Below, piece by piece: positions 1 to 7,267 of a stretch of 64,000 bases of DNA; within the stretch, counting starts at the first letter, position 1; each line of letters begins with the position of its first letter. The position numbers and the translations under genes were made by a program. Origin of the DNA: Lunularia cruciata (taxonomy: Eukaryota > Streptophyta > Marchantiopsida > Lunulariales > Lunulariaceae); contig OX419760.1 of assembly GCA_948567375.1 (NCBI GenBank), positions 8,432,001-8,496,000 on the forward strand. Direction: 5' to 3'. The notes beneath the pieces were generated by a model. It was not told where the DNA came from, made no database searches, and saw only the letters and a program-made list of their open reading frames with translations.

Positions 1-375
1 TCCCTTGCACTTTCAAGCACTAACAGTCCCAGCAAAAATTGCTCTTCTGTCCCAGCACCTCCTCTCCTGCACATTGTTCATTCCTTCAAGAAGAAACCTT
101 TCTCTTGCCTTGCACTCTAAAGCCCTAATAGTCCCTGCGAAAATTGCCCTTCTGTCCAAGCACTTCCTCTCCTGCACATTGTTCATTCCTTCAAGAAGAA
201 AAATTTCTCTCCCTTGCACTCTCAAGCCCTTACAGTCCGTGCAAAAATTGCCCTTCTATCCAAGCACTTCCTCTCCTGCACATTGTTCATTCCATCAAGA
301 AGAAAACTTTTTCTCCCTTGCACTCTCAAGCCCTAACAGTCCCTACAAAAATTGTCCTTCTGTCCAAGCACTTCC
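1..375. repeat. ~105-bp tandem repeat, about 3.5 units
   Basis: The phrase CCTGCACATTGTTCATTCC recurs at 66, 171 and 275, giving a period of 104-105 bp. Units are pyrimidine-rich on the plus strand and about 90% alike by eye. The array starts before the window. It runs straight into the 44-bp array that follows, and the two share the words TCCAAGCACTTCCT and TTTCCACTC at the border. No coding role is supported. Confidence 0.85.
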
Positions 376-757
376 TTTCCACTCAAAAATCTCCTCTTGC
401 AGCCCTCTATCCAAAATCCTTTCCACTAAAAAATTTCCTCCTGCAGCCCTCTGTCCAAAACCCTCTCCATTCCAAAATCTCCTCCTGCAGCCCTCTGTCC
501 AGAATCCTTTCCGCTCAAAAATTTCCTCATGCAGCCCTCTGTCTAGAACCCTTTCCACTCAAAAATCTCCTCCTGCAGCCCTTTGTCCCAAATCCTTTCC
601 ACTCAAAAAATTCCTCCTGCAGCCCTCTATCCAGAACCCTTTCCACTTGAAAATCTCCTCCTGTAGCCCTCTGTCCAGAATCCTTTCCACTCAAAAATTT
701 CCTCCTGCAGCTCTCTGTCCAGAACCCTTACCACTCAAAAATCTCCTCCTGCCCAAG
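370..757. repeat. 44-bp minisatellite, 9 units
   Basis: The core GCAGCCCTCTGTCCAGAA (or a close variant) starts at 399, 443, 487, 531, 575, 619, 663 and 707, with a last degenerate start at 751: exactly 44 bp each time, without a single indel. Units differ by a few substitutions, and alternating units share variants (AATCC versus AACCC), which hints at an 88-bp higher-order unit. The plus strand is strongly C/T-biased. The array leaves one frame open from 5 to 781, but 44 is not a multiple of three, so successive units are read in different frames and a protein is unlikely. Confidence 0.92.
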
Positions 758-1171
758 CTGAGTTCCTTCATTGTCCTCTAACTTTTTCCTGCTATTTCCC
801 CCCCCAAACCTTTCATTGTCACAACTCCTCTAAAGCCTCCCAAGTATTTCCAACTCAAAAGCTCCTTTTTGCTGCTCCTTTAAGGCAAATACTCTTTCAT
901 TCCAATAAGGTAAAACAGAACTTGAGCTACTGTAACCTAACTTCACTTCTTGGCTCAAGCCATATTAAAAGACTCCTTGAGCTAATAATACCATAACCTT
1001 TTTCCGGGCTTCATAATAATATAGGAAATCTCTCCCGCGGCAAGGTAGCATAAAACCACACCCGAGACATATTGACATAGATCCATGTTCCTTACAACAA
1101 CTAAAAGAGAAAAAGAAAATCTATCACACCAAAAGCCTCAAGGGTACATGTGGGCTATTTTCTTGACAACA
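758..1171. other. No gene seen; unique-looking spacer
   Basis: About 400 bp between the minisatellite and the truncated end of the B-minus retrotransposon. I see no convincing ORF, LTR terminus or other motif. Homology to the B-plus copy stops near 1172, after the word corresponding to GGCAATGGACCAA, so B-minus is cut off here. Confidence 0.6.
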
Positions 1172-2067
1172 TTGGTCCATTGCCCTAGCATGTGCCTGAA
1201 TTGCGTCGATAGGCACAGGGCTCACAAGTGTCTGAGTGGTGATGCCTATCAAGCGCATCCTACGATGCTCTGCCAAGCCAAGACTCACAATCCAAGTCAA
1301 ATAGTTCAAGTCCATAGCCTGACCTAACACCTGACACTTGGATGCCTCTAACACTACTAGAACAGCGGTAATACCGGTGCAAAAACCCATCACCCGCTCT
1401 CTCTCATCAGCATTGGGATCCACCAACTGCTATAACTATGAGTCTCAAACAAGTCCAGGTCCTCCCTCTCGAAAAGCATGAGAGCTTGGGAAACTCATGA
1501 GTGTGGGAAATGTAGCTCTAGCCTGTCTAACTAGGTTCACCACTTCCATAGATGACCTATCAACCACTACCACTGTCTGAGATTGACGCCCAACATCCAA
1601 GATATCATCAACAAGGATGTGGTCAAGTCACTGAATCCCATCATAAGCACGCTGTAAAACCTCTCTGGGTAAGAGGTTCGTCCAACAAAGACGAAGATGA
1701 TGAACCCGTGACCCCACTCTGGCTGCATCTAACAATACAATAGGCCCCAAGTAAGGAAATGTCTCCTGGTAGGGCCTTCTGGTAACCTCTGACTGTTGAC
1801 ATTGGCAATAACTCTGGATACCAATAGGCCAAGTGTGCTACATGATGTAGAGAGACTCGCCTAATAGTCTCATCTCTCTCTACATACAAGTACCTCTGTA
1901 CTCGTGCTGATCCCACCAAACAACTCCAAAAGGCATATCCCCTCTACAAGATACTGCCAAGCAATGAGTGTGGTATCCAAAGGTGTCAAAGCAATTGCCT
2001 CTGGAGGCTCATCCTCACACTCATCTCCTGATGGTATGAAGGCTCCACTCCAAGCCTGCTGCACCAA
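1172..2067 (-). pseudogene. Cytosine-5 DNA methyltransferase domain of B-minus, internally deleted
   Basis: Seen on the minus strand: motif I as ICLLELFGGIST (about 1904-1946), a motif II-like YLYVERDE, then HHVAHLAYWYPELLP and ALPGDISLLG. The reading then jumps to sequence that matches the region just before motif VIII in B-plus, so the catalytic Pro-Cys motif IV and the ENxP motif VI are lost. Further on come the equivalent of PREVLQRAYDGIQ, the motif IX-like PNADERERVMGF and the motif X-like LGQAMDLNYLTWIVSLGL (about 1267-1329). The order and spacing match C5-MTases, which use motif I/X for S-adenosylmethionine and the motif IV Cys for catalysis. With motifs IV and VI gone and several stops, this copy cannot be active. 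Confidence 0.82.
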
Positions 2068-2148
2068 CTAATCTGCATGCTACAACAATGCTTCCTTTGA
2101 ACTCCACAATGGAACATCCAAGGTAGATGGAACAATCCTACTCATACT

Positions 2149-2909
2149 CTAAAGCCGAGTGATCTCCTCTGGTATTGGAGTATCCTCTGCATGGGTGTTC
2201 TCCTCCAACAAGTCACCAGGCCAAGTAATTGCACCACTGAAAGCTAAAATTGATGATGCCATGGTCCCAGATTGTAGTGAGCCAAGATTGCCACTTCTGA
2301 AGTGTACTGGTAGGCAACATACCCGTCCCTCACCAGACTGCCAACTAGGTCTATAAGAGGCTGTCTCCTCCCAATAGTCAATGCTGAAACCCATGGGGTA
2401 TAACAATGCTCCCCCAACTAGCACATCATATGACTTAGCTATTGTTGCAATAGCCTGAGCTCTCACCACCAAGCTATCAGTTGGATGACCAGGCTGAACC
2501 TGGACAACAAGCTCCCCACGTGTGATGTACTGTGTCAAACCACCACCTAGAGATGTCTAGATCTGAAATGGACACCTCTCCACATCGGTCTTCCGTACTC
2601 TAGACCGACAACTACAGCCTTCCTCAACATAAGAGGCTGCACACCACAGTCTAACAAGACTCTTTGTGGTGTATAGACCTTCCTTGAAACATATGTAAGA
2701 CCTTCCTTGACCTTCCTTGGGTCAACTCCCAATGTAAACATATCACTGGCCAAAAACAAAGGACGCCGTATAATCAGCTGAGCCGCCCCCAACATCATGC
2801 TAGACTCAATCTGTGTATAAGCTGGTGGTTGACTAGCAGGTAGTCCATCATGTACTCCATCACCACCTACCACACCTACACTAGGATGTCTAGGAACCAT
2901 GGATGTCAT
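2149..2909 (-). pseudogene. Retropepsin-like protease region of B-minus
   Basis: Two consecutive open stretches on the minus strand (2909-2547 and 2538-2149) form an aspartic-protease region. The active-site segment reads RVLLDCGVQPLML, where D-C-G replaces the usual D-S/T-G. The second half contains YDVLVGGALLYPMGF, the hydrophobic-hydrophobic-Gly region of gypsy retropepsins, followed by YWEETASYRPSWQSG. In the family this protein would cleave the gag-pol polyprotein. The link to the methyltransferase domain downstream is direct, with no room for another enzyme. One stop separates the two stretches and the Ser to Cys change suggests decay. Confidence 0.72.
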
Positions 2910-2996
2910 CTGTAATGCCTCAGATAGTGTGAAAGACTAGGGAAGTCTGACTTGTCTCCCAACCTCTCCTCTCTGTGGGTCCAACTCCACTGATGC

Positions 2997-3383
2997 TCAT
3001 CTAGGCTTTGGAGCACGTACTACACTCCTAGTCAGTGCTGCAGATGCATCCACCTGTGCTGCTCCGCACATGAAGTCCAAAGCATCTCTATCACCAACAT
3101 ATGAGGTGGAAGTCTCAGCACCCAAATCTGATCTCCTCTGAGCAAGAGCCATACTAGCTAATCTCTCCTCCAACTGCTCAATCCGAGTAGCCATAGCTGT
3201 GTCAAAAGTAAGGATAGGTACTGCACCCCTACTAGGTGTAGATCCTCTACCACCACCTCTACCACCTCTTCCTCCATGAACTAGAGCTCCTCTACTACCT
3301 ACCATAGCAGCCCTACCACTCCGTAACTCCAAGTGTAGGTCAAAACACTGGTCATTAGTGTGACCAAATCTGTGGCAATGCTC
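2997..3383 (-). pseudogene. Gag C-terminal part of B-minus (after the A1 insertion)
   Basis: The minus strand reads EHCHRFGHTNDQCFDLH, most of a CX2CX4HX4C zinc knuckle. It is followed by a Gly/Arg-rich tract (GGRGGRGGGRGSTPSRG) that would bind RNA, then an IRIEQLEERLASMALA-like heptad segment and a linker to the protease. The first Cys of the knuckle lies on the other side of A1 at 11193: A1 inserted within the CEHC codons and left the 4-bp duplication GCTC. The B-plus copy shows the uninterrupted order. Confidence 0.75.
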
Positions 3384-4075
3384 TGTAACACCCATTTGTG
3401 CATGTGTGTGGTATTGTGATATTTAGCTTGGTATTACAAGTACTTAAGAGATATTATTTATATAGAGATAAAGGATGGTTCTATATCAGTCATGGTTAGC
3501 TAAAGTTAGTCATAGCTAAGATAGATGGGACCTTACTTTAGAGGAAGTAGAAAAGATGAGCACCACTATTTTGGATTTAAGTGTGTTGACTTGGTATTAT
3601 TCCTAGGTGTTTGGCTTTGGGGAAAGAGTTGAGAACTCTTGGGCCCGCAAGCCTTTTTGTTTTGGATTCTTCTTTAGTCCAAGGATAGCCCATGTGAAGG
3701 AATCCTTGCTTTAGTGGTTGGGTCAAGATAGGACCACATGCTTAGGGGAATATGCCCATGTGAATGGATATTCCTTTCTACTTTTTGACTTTACTTGACT
3801 TTTAGTCTAGTAACTTGAGTTACAACGGTAATTAGTAACTTTGGTACGTAACTATTTCACAAGTATATAAACAAGGGGTGAGGAGGTACTCATCATCCTT
3901 TCATTTGCAACTATCTCTCTCTCATTGAGTTCTCTAGTGAGCAATGTCTTGAGTCTTGGAGTGTTAGCCTTGGAGGAGTATGATGGAGTTGGGGTTCCTT
4001 GCCTTCTTGGTCCATGGTGCACTATCATAATAGCCATCAGAGGTTTATCCTGAGTGAGAGACAGGCCGGCTCACA
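3384..4075 (+). repeat. 5' LTR of A1 (692 bp)
   Basis: Starts TGTAACACCCATTTGTGC and ends AGGCCGGCTCACA, repeated at 10514-11192. It keeps a 13-bp segment (around GGACCACATGCTT, near 3731-3743) that is missing from the 3' LTR of the same element and from both LTRs of A2. Confidence 0.95.
3864..3870 (+). promoter_or_regulatory. Putative TATA box in the A1 5' LTR
   Basis: TATATAA in the context CACAAGTATATAAACAAG, about 210 bp before the LTR end. It is present in nearly every family A LTR in the window and is the only TATA-like word in the LTR's 3' half, so U3/R transcription probably starts about 30 bp downstream. Confidence 0.55.
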
Positions 4076-4079
4076 TTTT

Positions 4080-4097
4080 TGGTTCCGTTGCCGGGAC
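4080..4097 (+). other. Primer-binding site of A1 (tRNA-Glu type)
   Basis: TGGTTCCGTTGCCGGGAC lies 4 nt after the LTR end. By recall it is the exact complement of the 3' end of plant cytosolic tRNA-Glu (...GTCCCGGCAACGGAA plus CCA), and it would prime minus-strand synthesis. A tRNA-Asp site (TGGCGCCGTTGCCGGG) would leave two mismatches. Confidence 0.8.
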
Positions 4098-4116
4098 CTC
4101 TCTAGAAGGCAAGATA

Positions 4117-4287
4117 ATGTTCCGCGTCCAATTCTACATTAGGCAGAAGGAGGCTATGAGAGCTCACTTGGAGAGAACATTAGGAGAGGAGAGGGCTGAA
4201 CTTATGTTAGAGAACCAAGATCCATTTGTATACCCTGTAGTTCATTATGATGTCTTTGAGGTGATTTTGTACATCTTGTACACATGA
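4117..4287 (+). CDS. Leader ORF-a of A1 (56 aa, unknown function)
   Basis: A 56-codon ORF begins 20 bp after the PBS at the first ATG of the element. It reads MFRVQFYIRQKEAMRAHLER and ends DVFEVILYILYT. It is present and open in A1, A2 and A3. Its middle and end (TLG...LE...PFVYP.V.Y...YILY) resemble leader ORF-b located 1.1 kb downstream, so the two look like a duplicated small protein or domain. I do not recognise the family. It could be a real small protein, or the remaining exon of an older gag-like gene. An upstream in-frame extension has no ATG. Confidence 0.5.
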   Translation: MFRVQFYIRQKEAMRAHLERTLGEERAELMLENQDPFVYPVVHYDVFEVILYILYT

Positions 4288-4935
4288 GAGGAATTGGAGA
4301 GATTGTGTGAGGTGGATTGCAGATTTTGGGGATTAAGGTGATTTTGGGCAAAATCTCAAGTTTGAGATCTGGACTTGAGATTTCTACACATGATAGCTTG
4401 GGTTATCTTTCAGTTAGCACACTTGAAACTATTGAGAGAGCTTCTATGCGCACTGGGCTAGAATTTTTGAAAGTTGATAGGGTAAAGTGCTCCCGCAACT
4501 GCATGTTCTCTGGAAAATTGTACAGAGTCTGCCATTTCTTCAATTTTTAGTGAATTGTCCTGAAAGTTTCCAAGAAAATTCAGTGCATTGTATCCTACTT
4601 GCTGCCACAAAAATTAGAGAGAGATCGTTTTTGCACAGGGCGGTATGAGTTTTTGAAGTGAGGGGGGTGGTTTTCAGACCAAATCTGAAATATGGGTGCT
4701 GAATAGAAAGGTGTCTAGGCCAAATGGCTCCATGAAAAGATCTGAAATTTTGCAGGGAGGGACGCCCTAGAGTTGTGATCAAGTGTGGAAAATTTCAGAG
4801 GACTGTGACATATTGGTTGGGAGATTTGAGTGACATTGTGAGGAAGGGTCAATTCTGCAGAGTGGAGATCTCGTGCATGAGAAGTTTGAGGTCAACAAAA
4901 AGCATGTTTGAGTGTTTAGATTCATCTTGGGGAAC

Positions 4936-5409
4936 ATGGAGGGTCATCAAGAGTGGAAATTGAGATTATGCAAGGTTCCCCAAGGGTTTGGGGTGATTGT
5001 AGGGGTGCATTTGAGGAAAAGAGAGTTTACAATAGAATTTGAAGAGAGTGTTGAGAGGATCCAAAGACCTACACCACTTGGAGGAAAGAGTGAGTCTAAG
5101 TGCTTTCTATGTGGAGAGAAGGGACATAAGGCAAGTTCATGTCCATTGACCTTTGAGAGCAAGAGATTGAGGGAAAGGAGAGGTTTACTTGACTTGGGTT
5201 TGCATGTTGGACCTTCTTCACCAAGATTGGGAGGGAGAAGATCTAAGACCAAGGAGTTGTGTGAGGTTTGTGGAGTTGAAGGACTTCCAAAAGGACATGA
5301 GTGTAGTGGAGTAAAAGCACTTTTGGAAACTTTGGTGAAGGATCTTGGAGAGAGTCTTAGTACAGCTACAGAAATACTACCACCTTCATCAGCTAGTTCT
5401 CAAGATTAG
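4936..5409 (+). CDS. Leader ORF-Z of A1: small double Cys/His protein (157 aa)
   Basis: Opens with MEGHQEWKLRLCKVPQGF and carries one classic CX2CX4HX4C zinc knuckle, CFLCGEKGHKASSC (about residues 54-67). A second cluster, CEVCGVEGLPKGHEC, follows near residue 105, then a Ser-rich tail. It lies between PBS and gag and is therefore separate from the knuckle inside gag. The knuckle predicts RNA or single-strand DNA binding. The layout before it (short beta-rich stretch, then knuckle) recalls the DUF4283-plus-knuckle proteins of plant retroelements, but I cannot prove that. It is near-identical in A2, decayed in the fragment at 47346-48889 and deleted from A3. The start is the first in-frame ATG. 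Confidence 0.6.
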   Translation: MEGHQEWKLRLCKVPQGFGVIVGVHLRKREFTIEFEESVERIQRPTPLGGKSESKCFLCGEKGHKASSCPLTFESKRLRERRGLLDLGLHVGPSSPRLGGRRSKTKELCEVCGVEGLPKGHECSGVKALLETLVKDLGESLSTATEILPPSSASSQD

Positions 5410-5411
5410 TG

Positions 5412-5576
5412 ATGGAGATAATCTTTCAACTTATGGATAAACTATCCATGAGAGTTAGATTAATATGCACTCTAGGATTTGATGTTGCTATAGAAATCTT
5501 GGAGCAACCTGAACCTTTTGTGTTCCCTAGAGTGGATTATTCTCAGATGGTGTTAGTCATATATATACTCTATTAG
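5412..5576 (+). CDS. Leader ORF-b of A1 (54 aa, unknown function)
   Basis: Begins two bases after the ORF-Z stop codon. Reads MEIIFQLMDKLSMRVRL then CTLGFDVAIEILEQPEPFVF and ends VLVIYILY. It is open at the same length in A1, A2, A3 and the plus fragment at 46851-47015, which are diverged enough that a chance ORF would often have been broken. It shares MR..L..TLG....A...LE...PFV.P.V.Y.....YILY with ORF-a. Function unknown. Confidence 0.5.
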   Translation: MEIIFQLMDKLSMRVRLICTLGFDVAIEILEQPEPFVFPRVDYSQMVLVIYILY

Positions 5577-5641
5577 TAATAGAGTGAGAAAAAGAAAAAG
5601 AAAAAAAAATTGAGAGAAAAGAAAGATAGTGAGGGGTTAAG

Positions 5642-7258
5642 ATGGGGAAACTTCCGGTTTTCTTTGGCAAGGATGGAGAAGATATGGAGGCCTTTGTGAG
5701 AGACTTCAAGAGAGCTTGCATAGGAAACAATGAGAAGAGGAAGAATGAGTGGGGCTCATTATTACCAGATTTCTTTGAGGATGCAACACTTACATGGTAT
5801 GAGTCAGAATACCAAAAGAGAGAGAGGAGAGAGGAGGAAGAGGAGTCTTGGGAGACTTTGACTTTAGCACTCATTGAGAACTTTCTTCCTGATGAGAGTT
5901 ATGAGAGATTGATGAGTGAGGTTACATTTCTCAAGCAAGGAGATGGAGAGAAAGTGAGGGTCTATGTGGAAAAAGTGGAAAAATTGGAGTCCAGATTTTG
6001 CATAGTGTTGAGGAAGGGTGGGGATGATGTGGAGACTACAATGATTGGCATAGGGGCCATGCTCACCAAGAATTTTGTGGGAGGATTAAGACCACAAATT
6101 AGAAGCAAGGTGAGATATGAGAAACCTTCTTCCAAGGTTGAAGCTATCAAGATCGCAATTCGTATGGAGGAGAGTTTGGAAGGGGATGAGAGTGATTTGG
6201 TGGTGAAGGAGGTTGTGCATCCTCCTCAAGGCTACAAGTATGGTGGAACTTCTGATACTTTGGTGACAAGGGTTGCACCACAAGTAGTAGTTGCTCTAGT
6301 TCTTGCACCTCCACCAAAAGATCCACTCCAAACCATCACAGAACAACTTGCGGATCTCAAGATCAATGTGGTGCAACTATTGGAGAAGAGAGAGGTGGAT
6401 CAGAATGTAGGGAGAGGGCCTAGGAGTTATGGAAACTATCCATATAGAGGAGGCCAACCAGCCAACAATTTCAATGATAGAAATTGTTTTGGTTGTGGAG
6501 GAAGAGGCCATATCCAAAGGAATTGCCCAAATTCCACTTACCATGGAGGAAGGGGTTATGAGGGAGCCAATAGAGGGAAAGAGGGAGGTAGTGAAACCCA
6601 AGTGGCTCCTAATCCCAACAAAGGTAAGGGGATAGCATCCATAGATGTGGTTGAGAGCAAGTATGAGAAGGGAGAGTGCTCAAACTCCAAGGGTCTTAAT
6701 TTGGAGCTTTTGGCACAAGAGAAGAAGAGAGCTCGTTTTGCAAAGGATGTTCACTCTTCTCAAGGATTTACTTCAAGCAAGGATACTCCTATGTCTACTA
6801 GGAGCACTCGCACCTCAACACCATCAACAACAAAGACTCCAAGGAAGAAGTTGGGGATGGAGGACTTCTTGATCTCAAAGCAACAATGGAACTACAATGT
6901 GTTGGAGGATGTTGGTAGTCACAAGGCTAACATCACAGTGGGCCAATTAATTGCTTTGAACCCTACCTTGAGAAAGGAGCTTAGAGGTGGTTTGAGTTCT
7001 ACAAGGAGCAAGAAGAAGAAGAAGGCAAAAGTTCTAGTATCAATGGGGGTGGTGGATGCCAAGCCAGCACCATGGGAAGCTTGTGAATATGCCTCCAAGA
7101 TTGATGTGAGAGTGAATGGTCACAACATCAAGGATGCATTGGTTGATGGAGGATCAGCAGTGAATGCCATGTCAGAAAGGTTGATGAAGAAGTTGGGTAT
7201 GATACCCTCAAGACTTTCAACATTTGTGGTGAGCATGGCAAACAAGCAACAAGTTTGA
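5642..7258 (+). CDS. gag: Gag and N-terminal protease of A1, ended by UGA
   Basis: 538 codons from MGKLPVFFGKDGEDMEAFVR. The N-terminal ~200 residues are a retrotransposon Gag domain (FFEDATLTWYESEYQKR, FLKQGDGEKVRVYVEKVEKL). A CX2CX4HX4C knuckle, CFGCGGRGHIQRNC, lies near residue 282. The C-terminal part enters a retropepsin with active site ALVDGGSAVN (D-G-G in place of D-S/T-G). The frame ends at TGA where A2 has CGA (Arg), in the middle of the protease fold. The product would form virus-like particles but lack the rest of protease and all of pol unless the stop is read through or reinitiation occurs at 7268. Confidence 0.88.
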   Translation: MGKLPVFFGKDGEDMEAFVRDFKRACIGNNEKRKNEWGSLLPDFFEDATLTWYESEYQKRERREEEEESWETLTLALIENFLPDESYERLMSEVTFLKQGDGEKVRVYVEKVEKLESRFCIVLRKGGDDVETTMIGIGAMLTKNFVGGLRPQIRSKVRYEKPSSKVEAIKIAIRMEESLEGDESDLVVKEVVHPPQGYKYGGTSDTLVTRVAPQVVVALVLAPPPKDPLQTITEQLADLKINVVQLLEKREVDQNVGRGPRSYGNYPYRGGQPANNFNDRNCFGCGGRGHIQRNCPNSTYHGGRGYEGANRGKEGGSETQVAPNPNKGKGIASIDVVESKYEKGECSNSKGLNLELLAQEKKRARFAKDVHSSQGFTSSKDTPMSTRSTRTSTPSTTKTPRKKLGMEDFLISKQQWNYNVLEDVGSHKANITVGQLIALNPTLRKELRGGLSSTRSKKKKKAKVLVSMGVVDAKPAPWEACEYASKIDVRVNGHNIKDALVDGGSAVNAMSERLMKKLGMIPSRLSTFVVSMANKQQV

Positions 7259-7267
7259 CCAGTAGGG

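Noticed and set aside
5-781. A 258-codon open frame at the window start, Ser/Pro/Leu-rich
   Set aside because: It only follows two tandem repeats with low A/G content; the 44-bp period rotates the frame, so the protein is not a true repeat protein.
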